Part shown: piece after piece, positions 32,401-39,893 of the stretch
Layout: each line of letters begins with the position of its first letter
How positions within the stretch are numbered: position 1 is the stretch's first letter
The notes under the pieces: generated by a model
The model's input: the letters and a program-made list of their open reading frames with translations, nothing else
Told to the model about the DNA's origin: nothing
The model's database searches: none
NCBI GenBank assembly: GCA_965223485.1
Contig: OZ244993.1
Location: forward strand, 806,001-870,000
Source: VXPQ01 sp965223485
GTDB lineage: Bacteria; Bacteroidota; Rhodothermia; Rhodothermales; VXPQ01
Length of the DNA stretch: 64,000 nucleotides
Reading direction: 5' to 3'
Translations under genes and position numbers: made by a program

Positions 32401-32420
32401 GCTTGCAGCCGTATGCAAGC
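32401..32420. promoter_or_regulatory. Perfect 7-bp inverted repeat upstream of glutamate dehydrogenase
   Basis: GCTTGCA and TGCAAGC flank a 6-base spacer, 56 bases before the gdh start. The symmetry and position suggest an operator; no regulator can be assigned. Confidence 0.45.
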
Positions 32421-32475
32421 CGCATGCTGACGTTGGAAAACACCCTCTCCTTTGCACGAAAAACGGGTTTCCCAT

Positions 32476-33885
32476 ATGTCGTACACAGCAGATTTTCTGG
32501 GGGACGTAAACCGGTCGTTTATGAAAGCGGCCCGACTGACGAACCACCCCCAAGGGCTCCTCGAACAAATTCGCATGTGCAACAGCGTCTATGCGATGGA
32601 ATTTCCCCTTGTGCGAGATGACGGGTCCATCCATGTCATTCAGGCGTTCCGCGCCGAGCACAGCCATCACAAGCAGCCTGCAAAGGGTGGTATCCGCTAC
32701 GCGCCAAGCGTATCAAGAAACGAGGTTGTGGCGCTGGCTGCGCTCATGACCTACAAATGCGCCGTGGTCGATGTCCCTTTCAGCGGCGCCAAGGGCGGCG
32801 TCAAAATCGACCGGAAACAATTCTCGGTCTACGAACTGGAGCGGATTACCCGGCGCTACACGTTTGAGCTGGTCCGCAAAAACTTCATGGGACCGGGCAT
32901 TGACGTACCCGCTCCGGATTACGGAACGGGGCCCCAGGAAATGGCATGGATTTTCGATACATACAATCAACTATCGGAGAACCCGCTTGATGCGGAGGCC
33001 TGCGTGACTGGAAAACCGGTCGGCCACGGGGGGGTGCACGGACGCATGGAAGCTACCGGCAGAGGCGTCTTTTTCGGTATCCGCGAGGCTTGCAGCGATA
33101 CGAAAGCAATGCAAGCGCTCGGTCTGGAAACCGGTCTGGAAGGGAAACGCGTCATTGTGCAAGGCCTGGGTAATGTGGGTTTCCACGCGGCGCACTACCT
33201 GCAGGAGGCGGGCGCCCTCATTGTGGGCATTGCGGAAATGGCCGGCGCACTCGTCAAGGAAGACGGGCTGAACGTACAGGAAGTGGGCGCCTGGCGGCAA
33301 GAACACGGCGCCATTGAGGGATTTCCGGAGGGGCGCATTATCAAACCTTCCGGGAAGGCGCTTGAACTGGATTGCGACATCCTGCTGCCCGCCGCCCTTG
33401 AGGGACAGATTACGAGTGAGAACGCAGGACGTATTCAGGCGCGCATCATTGCCGAAGCAGCAAACGGACCGACAACCTCGGAAGCCGACGACATACTACG
33501 GGAACGAAATGTACTTTTGCTGCCGGATTTGTACCTCAACGCCGGCGGGGTCACCGTATCGTATTTCGAATGGCTGCGAAACCTTTCTCACGTGCGGTTC
33601 GGGCGAATGAGCAAGCGGTTCGAACACAATACACAGCAAAAAATGTTTACAGCCATCGAAGCGGCCACAGGGAAATCGTTCTCACCGGAGGTGCTTGCAA
33701 CCATTGGGAAAGGCGCCGACGAAATCGATATCGTCAATTCGGGACTTGAAGAGACGATGGTTTTCGCCTACAACGAGATTTACGACATCTCGAAACGTTT
33801 GAAGACCGATCTGCGCTCGGCGGCCTTCGTAAGCGCCATCGACAAGATCGCCGTGCTCTATAACGAGATGGGTATTTTCCCGTAG
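32476..33885 (+). CDS. gdhA: Glutamate dehydrogenase (Glu/Leu/Phe/Val family)
   Basis: A 469-residue enzyme interconverting glutamate and 2-oxoglutarate plus ammonia. The substrate-site lysines are K70 (KGGIRYAPSV), K94 (MTYKCAVVDVPFSGAKGG) and K106; GPGIDVPAPDYGTGPQEMAW follows, then the Rossmann motif IVQGLGNVGFHAA. The longer frame starts at a TTG; ATG 32476 (MSYTADFLGDV) is preferred, although no strong Shine-Dalgarno is seen. NAD versus NADP use was not determined. It converges with nrdJ, 30 bases apart. Confidence 0.95.
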   Translation: MSYTADFLGDVNRSFMKAARLTNHPQGLLEQIRMCNSVYAMEFPLVRDDGSIHVIQAFRAEHSHHKQPAKGGIRYAPSVSRNEVVALAALMTYKCAVVDVPFSGAKGGVKIDRKQFSVYELERITRRYTFELVRKNFMGPGIDVPAPDYGTGPQEMAWIFDTYNQLSENPLDAEACVTGKPVGHGGVHGRMEATGRGVFFGIREACSDTKAMQALGLETGLEGKRVIVQGLGNVGFHAAHYLQEAGALIVGIAEMAGALVKEDGLNVQEVGAWRQEHGAIEGFPEGRIIKPSGKALELDCDILLPAALEGQITSENAGRIQARIIAEAANGPTTSEADDILRERNVLLLPDLYLNAGGVTVSYFEWLRNLSHVRFGRMSKRFEHNTQQKMFTAIEAATGKSFSPEVLATIGKGADEIDIVNSGLEETMVFAYNEIYDISKRLKTDLRSAAFVSAIDKIAVLYNEMGIFP

Positions 33886-33915
33886 GGAAGGCCAGCGAAT
33901 CGGCCCGGTGCCGGA

Positions 33916-36900
33916 TCACCCGCACCCGCTTGTGGAACCGCAGTTGAGGCACGAATAGCATGCGCCGCTGCGGACGGTGATGGACCCGCAGTTGGGGCAG
34001 GCCGGACTGTCCTCCTGGTTGCGGAATGTGGCCATATTCGACTTGCCTGCACGGCTCCCCTCCATGGCCTCCATGAACGCTTCCACGGTGCTGCCGACGA
34101 GTGCATCCACAGGCTCGGGCGGCGCGGAAAGTTGCGTCTGCATCTGGGCCTGAGGCCGGGTCACATAACCGGAAGTGGATTGTTCTTCGCCGGAATGGTC
34201 ACTGTCGGTCTCCTCTTCCTTGGGCACCCGTATAAATTTCAGGGACAGGTACCTGAAGATGTAATCCATGATCGACTTCGTGATCGGGATCTCCTTGTTT
34301 TGCGTAAAGCCGTTCGGCTCGAAACGCATGTGGCTAAACTTTTTGCAGAGATCCGCCAGTGGAACACCATACTGCAACGCGATGGATATCGATGTCGCAA
34401 ACGCATCCATCAGTCCGGAGATCGTAGATCCCTCCTTCGCCATCGTAATGAAGATTTCTCCAGGCATGCGCGAGTCGGGATACAGCCCGATATGCAGGTA
34501 GCCCTCGTGCCCGGCGATTGAGAATTTGTGCGTCATGGAAGGACGTTCGTCGGGAAGCCGTTTGCGGATCGGCTGATACACGATCCTTTCGGTAATTTCC
34601 GGTTCGGGCGTCGCCACCCCATCGCCGGAAGATTCCTCATCCCATTCCTGCCTTTTTCTGGTATTGCCGCCCTTCGATGTCGAGAGGGGCTGGCTCCGCT
34701 TGGAATTTTCGCGGTAAATGGCAAGCGCCTTGAGCCCCAGTTCCCAGCCCCGCATATAGGCGTCGGCGATCTCCTCGACCGTTGCACTTTCGGGCATGTT
34801 GACCGTCTTGGAAATAGCGCCGGAGATAAAAGGCTGAACTGCCGCCATCATATGGATATGGCCCATGTGATGAATGGAACGCTCCCCCTTGAAAGGTTTG
34901 AAAGCGCAGTCGAAAACGGGAAGATGTTCCTTGCGCAATGCCGGCGCGCCTTCGATGGTGTCGTTCTCATCGACATACCGAATGATCGCATCGATTTCCG
35001 GGAACGGGTAGCCGAGGCGAGCGAGCGCCTCAGGCACGCTGCGATTTACGATCTTCATCATCCCGTCGCCCTGCCCGGCCAGCAGTTTGTATTTGACCAG
35101 CGCGATATCGGGTTCGACGCCTGTCGTATCGCAATCCATCATGAACCCGATTGTGCCGGTCGGCGCCAACACCGTGGCTTGCGCATTCCGGTATCCAAAC
35201 TGCTCGCCGGCAGCTATACAGTACGTCCACGTTTCGCGGGCGGCCTCAAGGAGATAGCCCGGGCAACCGGTATGGATAGTATCGACTGCAGCCGCGTGCA
35301 TGCGCATCACATCAAGCATGGACGAGCGGTTTTCGGCAAAGCCTGCGAAGGGTCCGATCTTTTCGTTGGCGGCAATCTCGGCGCTGCGGGCATATGCTTC
35401 GCCATGCTCGATCGCCATCAGCGCCCCGGCTACAGCACGGCCTTCGTCGCTGTCATAGGGAAGCCCCATAGCCATCAGCAGAGCACCGAGGTTGGCAAAC
35501 CCGAGCCCGAGGGGACGGTAGGCATGCGAATTTTCGGCAATCGGACGCGACGGATACCCGGCGTTGTCTACCAGGATTTCCTGCGCCGTGATAAATATTC
35601 GCGTGGCGGCCCGGTAGCGCTCCACATCGAACGAGCCGTCTTCCCGCTGAAACTTGCGAAGATTCAAGCTGGCCAGATTGCAGGCTGAATCGTCGAGAAA
35701 CATGTATTCCGAGCAGGGATTGCTCGAATTGATCGGTCCCGAATCCTTGCAGGTATGCCACCGCTGGATCGTATCCTCATACTGTACGCCCGGGTCGCCG
35801 CACACATGGGTACCCTCGGATATCTTGCGGAGCACATCTTTTCCGGCAATGGTTTCGACCGCCTCACCGTCGAGCACGCCTCGAAGTTTGTACTGGCTTC
35901 CGGACTGCACGGAATGCATGAGCGCATCGTCCACACGCACAGACTGATTGACGTTCTGGAAGGCTACGCTGCCGTACGCCGGGCCATTGAATGAACCGTC
36001 GTAGCCTTCCTCGATCAGTGCCCAGGCCTTCCGTTCTTCTTCCTGCTTCGCCGTAACGAATTCGAGAATATCCGGGTGCCAGGACTTCAGCGTCTGCATG
36101 ATGGCTGCACGGCGCGTCTTGCCCCCGGACTTGATGGTCCCACCGGTAGCATCCTGCACGCGCATGAAGCTGACAGGCCCTGACGGCTGCCCGCCGCCGG
36201 AAAGTTTTTCTCTGGAGGAACGCAGCCTCGACCAGTCGGCGCCTACCCCCGAACCAAACTTGAACAGCCGGGCGCTTTCCGCCATTAACTGCCAAATGTC
36301 GTCGATGGAATCGTTAACCGATATGATGAAGCAGGCGGAGGCCTGTGGACGCCGGTAGGGGTCCACGGAAACAGCCTTGCCCTTGCTATCATCCCAGCCG
36401 AATATTTTCTTGCCGCCCGAGTCGCGGACGCCGTACTGCTGATGCAGTCCGACGTTGAACCATACCGGGCTGTTGAAGGCGCCATATTGATGCAGACAAA
36501 GCCAAGTAAGTTCATCGTAGAAGCGTTCGCTATCTTCGTCGGTGGCGAAATAATGTTGCTCGGCGCCCCAGTCGGCAATCGTGCGCGTGACGCGATGAAT
36601 GAGTTGCCGGAGTGAGTGTTCGCGCCCCCCCTTCGCAGGATCCGTTCCCGATTGCTCGACATCTCCGTAAAAATACTTGCTGGCCACCACGTTCGTGGCC
36701 AAGGGGCTCCAGGATTCCGGAAAAGCCACATCTTTCTGCTCGAAGACAGCGTCGCCATGCTGATTTTTGATGGCGGCATCGCGCCGGTCCCATGCAAGCG
36801 CGTCGAAAGGCGACTGTCCTTTCTCGGAGAAAACCCGTTCGATATGCAATCCCCCGGCAAATTGCTCGTGAGCGAAAACCGCGCCGCCGGCCTCGCGAGA

Positions 36901-37014
36901 CACTTCCCCGACATTCGCATCATCGGCCTTCAATCCAGAGAACAGGCCGGACGAGAAGTTTTTGTCGAGGGTATCCTGGGTGAAGCCGTCCTGGGGGGAT
37001 ATGCTATCCTTCAT
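33916..37014 (-). CDS. nrdJ: Adenosylcobalamin-dependent (class II) ribonucleotide reductase
   Basis: A 1032-residue enzyme reducing ribonucleotides without oxygen dependence. Recognisable parts are GPINSSNPCSEYMFLDDSAC with the active-site cysteine, NLASLNL, the LAPTGTIGFMMDCDTTGVEP loop, and the C-terminal cysteine cluster (CPNCGSITVRSGACYSC, then CGSTSGCG) that re-reduces the active site. A variable linker with TKGGNTRKRQEW precedes the last domain. The start is ATG 37014: AAGGAG lies about 8 bases upstream, while the longer frame only adds 15 residues. It requires vitamin B12; no cobalamin riboswitch was recognised upstream. Confidence 0.95.
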   Translation of the reverse strand: MKDSISPQDGFTQDTLDKNFSSGLFSGLKADDANVGEVSREAGGAVFAHEQFAGGLHIERVFSEKGQSPFDALAWDRRDAAIKNQHGDAVFEQKDVAFPESWSPLATNVVASKYFYGDVEQSGTDPAKGGREHSLRQLIHRVTRTIADWGAEQHYFATDEDSERFYDELTWLCLHQYGAFNSPVWFNVGLHQQYGVRDSGGKKIFGWDDSKGKAVSVDPYRRPQASACFIISVNDSIDDIWQLMAESARLFKFGSGVGADWSRLRSSREKLSGGGQPSGPVSFMRVQDATGGTIKSGGKTRRAAIMQTLKSWHPDILEFVTAKQEEERKAWALIEEGYDGSFNGPAYGSVAFQNVNQSVRVDDALMHSVQSGSQYKLRGVLDGEAVETIAGKDVLRKISEGTHVCGDPGVQYEDTIQRWHTCKDSGPINSSNPCSEYMFLDDSACNLASLNLRKFQREDGSFDVERYRAATRIFITAQEILVDNAGYPSRPIAENSHAYRPLGLGFANLGALLMAMGLPYDSDEGRAVAGALMAIEHGEAYARSAEIAANEKIGPFAGFAENRSSMLDVMRMHAAAVDTIHTGCPGYLLEAARETWTYCIAAGEQFGYRNAQATVLAPTGTIGFMMDCDTTGVEPDIALVKYKLLAGQGDGMMKIVNRSVPEALARLGYPFPEIDAIIRYVDENDTIEGAPALRKEHLPVFDCAFKPFKGERSIHHMGHIHMMAAVQPFISGAISKTVNMPESATVEEIADAYMRGWELGLKALAIYRENSKRSQPLSTSKGGNTRKRQEWDEESSGDGVATPEPEITERIVYQPIRKRLPDERPSMTHKFSIAGHEGYLHIGLYPDSRMPGEIFITMAKEGSTISGLMDAFATSISIALQYGVPLADLCKKFSHMRFEPNGFTQNKEIPITKSIMDYIFRYLSLKFIRVPKEEETDSDHSGEEQSTSGYVTRPQAQMQTQLSAPPEPVDALVGSTVEAFMEAMEGSRAGKSNMATFRNQEDSPACPNCGSITVRSGACYSCLNCGSTSGCG

Positions 37015-37213
37015 AATCGCTGCTCCTTCCTTGCCGTTTATACTGCTATTCCTGGCCACCCGGGAAAAACGGGCGAACAGATCGAAAATAACGGATTACC
37101 GTTTGCCCTCCGACCCAACCGTGCAGGGGCGAAAGCCGGAGTGTATAATAAAAAAGGTAGAGAACCGTTATGCAAGCGTTTTTTATCGACAATGTCGGAT
37201 TTCACAATTCCCG

Positions 37214-37343
37214 GAATCCACACAGTATCCACAGAGATGTAAAGCATAGAAGCATCGCACTGACTCGCGGACAGCATTTTGTTTTAATACCGTTATTGAG
37301 TAAATGTTCCTTTGCCCACATCCTATTCACGAAGTTATCCACG
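37214..37343. promoter_or_regulatory. DnaA-box-like cluster in the 491-base gap upstream of nrdJ
   Basis: Three plus-strand sites resemble TTATCCACA: GAATCCACA (37214-37222, two mismatches), GTATCCACA (37225-37233, one) and TTATCCACG (37335-37343, one). The surrounding gap between nrdJ and the small plus-strand gene is AT-rich and shows no gene on either strand. DnaA boxes regulate ribonucleotide reductase genes in some bacteria; a role here is inference. Confidence 0.45.
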
Positions 37344-37505
37344 ATTTTGTTCACAATCGAGGAGGCGCCGTACAAGATTTTGTTTGCAATAACGGTTATA
37401 TATTCCGCGGAGCAAACAGTCTCCGGCTGCATTCCGCATCCGAAGTGAAAGAATGAATCCAAAGGCAAGGTCGGTCGTTTACTGCGGGCGCCATGTGCCC
37501 CTGCC

Positions 37506-37976
37506 ATGGCGACGGACACAGTGGAGAGCCACAGGCAATCCTCATTTATACAATCAACGGCAGGCATAATGTTGCAGGAAAGCGTCGAGCGCAGTGCATA
37601 TCCTCATCCTGAGGAATTCGAGGTTATGCGCCCGGAGTACTCGGAAACAGAAAACGACTACTTCCGAGCGGTCATCACCGTCTCGCCGTTTCGCGTCACG
37701 GGCGAGAGCCGCACGGAGGCCGGCGCCCGCCGCGCTGCACTCTACGAAGCGGAAAAAACCTATCGTTCCTACCACCCGTCCTACAGGACGCGCAATCCTT
37801 ATCCGGATACCTTCTCGGATCGCGAAAGAACCAGATGGTCACGCATCCCGGCGTCAAAGCGCGACAAAATGGGAGATTATCGCTTCGTGGATGCAGACAA
37901 CGAAGAAGACTACGCAGATATCGAGTCCATGCTAACCTGGGACGTACGTCCGAACGATGTCAACCCCGCTGATTGA
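37506..37976 (+). CDS. Short hypothetical protein, possible restriction-modification partner
   Basis: A 156-residue acidic, tyrosine- and arginine-rich protein that I do not recognise. It has no signal peptide or membrane segment; the middle (TVSPFRVTGESRTEAGARRAALYEAEKTYRSYHPSY) looks like a small alpha/beta domain and the tail is strongly acidic. ATG 37506 opens the longest frame; ATG 37569 (MLQESVERSAYPH) is an alternative with a weak GGCAGG upstream. It lies 39 bases before the next plus-strand gene and probably shares its transcript, both pointing at the methyltransferase gene. Confidence 0.6.
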   Translation: MATDTVESHRQSSFIQSTAGIMLQESVERSAYPHPEEFEVMRPEYSETENDYFRAVITVSPFRVTGESRTEAGARRAALYEAEKTYRSYHPSYRTRNPYPDTFSDRERTRWSRIPASKRDKMGDYRFVDADNEEDYADIESMLTWDVRPNDVNPAD

Positions 37977-38015
37977 CGGGTAGAAGCGCTGCTGCAAAAT
38001 GCAGGGAAGTGAACC

Positions 38016-38645
38016 ATGGACTACACACCGCACCGCGATATTTACCGGCGGCTTCGAACCGGTCTCGAAAACGCTCCTGATGTACTGGACGAATTTCTCA
38101 AGGCGCTAACCCTGCTGATTAGCGAATACGACACCAGTATCCGGGAAAACCGGTTTATCGCAGGAGGCGCTACAGAGCGGATACTGGCGGCCACAATGCG
38201 ATGCACAGGCATTTCCGAAGCCCGATCCAGAGGGCTCAACCTGAGCGAGGAGGACATTGTAGTAGGCGACCATCAATTGTCGGTCAAGGCATCTTTTACC
38301 GGGAAAAGAGATGCTATTCGCCTCATTAACACATTGGGAGATTCTTCCGATACAATGTGGAAAGCGGCAACAATTTTTGTTATGGCGAACAGGGGAATCG
38401 GGTACGCCGACCCTGTCCTGCTACCCAATGAAGCGAAAACCGGCGGAGATGCCGTGGTTCTGCCACGCCGACCGCTGGATGCCTTGCACGATGCACAACC
38501 GCAATGGTTGTTGCCTTGCAGCGTACCGGCAAAAGGGCAGGATACTTCACAGCGCCGCGCGGCCAGTGAAGCAGTGGCCACGGAAATCCTGCAACGCACT
38601 ACGGCAGGACAACCCGTGTTTCAGCGATTACGGAATTTCCTGTAA
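38016..38645 (+). CDS. Unknown protein, candidate type II restriction endonuclease
   Basis: A 209-residue protein of no family I can name. Its N-terminal half is helical (RRLRTGLENAPDVLDEFLKALTLLISEYD). It then shows GGATERILAATMRCTGI, followed by EEDIVVGDHQLSVKASFTG, where E, D and a K in SVK could make a degenerate PD-(D/E)xK site. GLNLSEEDIVVGD and the position tail to tail with a solitary SPPY-type methyltransferase, 32 bases away, make a restriction endonuclease the best guess. AGGGAAG precedes ATG 38016. The catalytic assignment is inference only. Confidence 0.5.
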   Translation: MDYTPHRDIYRRLRTGLENAPDVLDEFLKALTLLISEYDTSIRENRFIAGGATERILAATMRCTGISEARSRGLNLSEEDIVVGDHQLSVKASFTGKRDAIRLINTLGDSSDTMWKAATIFVMANRGIGYADPVLLPNEAKTGGDAVVLPRRPLDALHDAQPQWLLPCSVPAKGQDTSQRRAASEAVATEILQRTTAGQPVFQRLRNFL

Positions 38646-38677
38646 GCGGATCCGCATCTGGACGACAAATCTATTCG

Positions 38678-39589
38678 TTATTGTACTGCATCAAACAGTG
38701 TAGCGGAATTGCCGGAAGGATCGAAGGAAATTTTCTCGAATCTGGCAATCAATTGTTTCTGCCGCAAGCGCAAGGGTTCTCGCAAGCGCTCTCTGGCGCA
38801 TTGCACATACCCTGCCTCGGTATCATAACCGACAGGATGGCGCCCCAGCGCTGCGGCGACCTTGGTGGTTTGACCAGAACCGACGAACGGATCCAGGACG
38901 ATATCGCCTAAATACGAATACATCTTGACAAGGCGCCAGGGAATCTCTTCGGGGAAAGGGCAGGGGTGATCGATCAAGCCCGGCGGCACAGGTGCAATAT
39001 GCCAGATGTTGTTGGCGGTATCCATCTTGAACACATCGTCTATCTCAAACCGACTCGCCTCCTTGTTGCCGTTTGCCTGACGATAAATCCGGGGGCCGGA
39101 CTTCCGAAAAAGCAGAATATACTCGGTCATTATGTTCGGGTAAAAGTAACCCGGATACGGATTTTGGATCGCTACGCCAGCCCGCCTCACCCCGGCGGTG
39201 GTCTTGTGCCAGATGATGTCCTGGTGAAATTCCCAACCGGATCTCGCCATACGGGCGGTCAAATCAAAAGGGACCGGAATATGACGCCCATCCATAAGAA
39301 CTGTCCCGATCACCACGGCGCAAAAACCGCCCGGCCGAGTCACGCGATGCACCTCAGTGAAAATTTGGACCAGTAATTTCAGGTAACTGTCGTAATCCCC
39401 GAACCCCTTGCTGTATTTGCGCGTGCGATACCAAGCCTCCCCGTTTCCATTGGCATGGAGATCGTAGTCGATGGCGTTCCAGTACGGCGGCGAGGTAACA
39501 GTCAATGCAACAGACCCTTCCTCCAGTTCCGGCATCCGCTCGCTGCTATGACAATAGAGTTGGGGCGCGTCGGTTTGCGGCGAAATCAT
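38678..39589 (-). CDS. DNA methyltransferase, beta class (N4-cytosine or N6-adenine)
   Basis: A 303-residue modification enzyme. The catalytic motif IV TSPPYWNAIDYD is near residue 33 and the SAM motif I DPFVGSGQTTKVA near 235, so the order is IV before I (beta class). SPPY favours N4-cytosine or N6-adenine modification. Between them are PGGFCAVVIGTVLMDGRHIP and WHKTTAGVRRAG. The target sequence cannot be read off. It faces the unknown plus-strand gene 38016-38645 and together they may be a restriction-modification pair. Confidence 0.88.
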   Translation of the reverse strand: MISPQTDAPQLYCHSSERMPELEEGSVALTVTSPPYWNAIDYDLHANGNGEAWYRTRKYSKGFGDYDSYLKLLVQIFTEVHRVTRPGGFCAVVIGTVLMDGRHIPVPFDLTARMARSGWEFHQDIIWHKTTAGVRRAGVAIQNPYPGYFYPNIMTEYILLFRKSGPRIYRQANGNKEASRFEIDDVFKMDTANNIWHIAPVPPGLIDHPCPFPEEIPWRLVKMYSYLGDIVLDPFVGSGQTTKVAAALGRHPVGYDTEAGYVQCARERLREPLRLRQKQLIARFEKISFDPSGNSATLFDAVQ

Positions 39590-39620
39590 CGGCTCTACAC
39601 GGTCTATCCTCGATCAGCAC

Positions 39621-39682
39621 GAAAGGCCTCGGCAAGCGCATGGCTTGTACTCCTGAACGGCATAACCATGCGCCATATATGG
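39621..39682. repeat. Diverged repeat, copy 1 (partner at 39828-39893)
   Basis: CGGCAAGC, CTTGTAC and TGAACGGCATAACCA recur in the same order in the second copy about 205 bases downstream. The copy 2 version contains the ATG of the cca gene. The gap between the methyltransferase and cca (39590-39860) holds no convincing gene. Confidence 0.55.
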
Positions 39683-39706
39683 CCGATAACAGTGTACGTA
39701 GTGTAC
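39672..39706 (-). promoter_or_regulatory. Operator-like palindrome and direct repeat upstream of the methyltransferase
   Basis: GCCATATATGGC (39672-39683) is a perfect 12-bp palindrome. AGTGTAC occurs twice at 39691-39697 and 39700-39706, nine bases apart. They lie 80-120 bases before the methyltransferase start. A regulatory role is inferred; no controller gene was found. Confidence 0.35.
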
Positions 39707-39827
39707 CATAATAAGGTGCAGGAATCAAGGGTGAGGTTGTGAAAAACATGGAATTTTCCACCGCCCCCTGCGATGCCCCGCACTCTTCGTCTGGACGGAT
39801 CCATACGGCGATCAGTATCCGACATCG

Positions 39828-39893
39828 CTGCGTGAAACCGGCAAGCCCTCTTGTACGTCCATGAACGGCATAACCAATGCCATATCCCTGGTA
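39828..39893. repeat. Diverged repeat, copy 2, overlapping the cca start
   Basis: Second copy of the repeat at 39621-39682, including the longest exact match TGAACGGCATAACCA, here at the beginning of the cca frame. Confidence 0.55.

Noticed and set aside
37214..37343. Chromosomal replication origin
   Set aside because: Only three imperfect DnaA-like sites and no dnaA/dnaN/gidA/parAB neighbourhood; kept as a regulatory cluster instead.
37015..37505. Cobalamin riboswitch upstream of nrdJ
   Set aside because: The B12-box and conserved core were looked for on the minus strand and not recognised.
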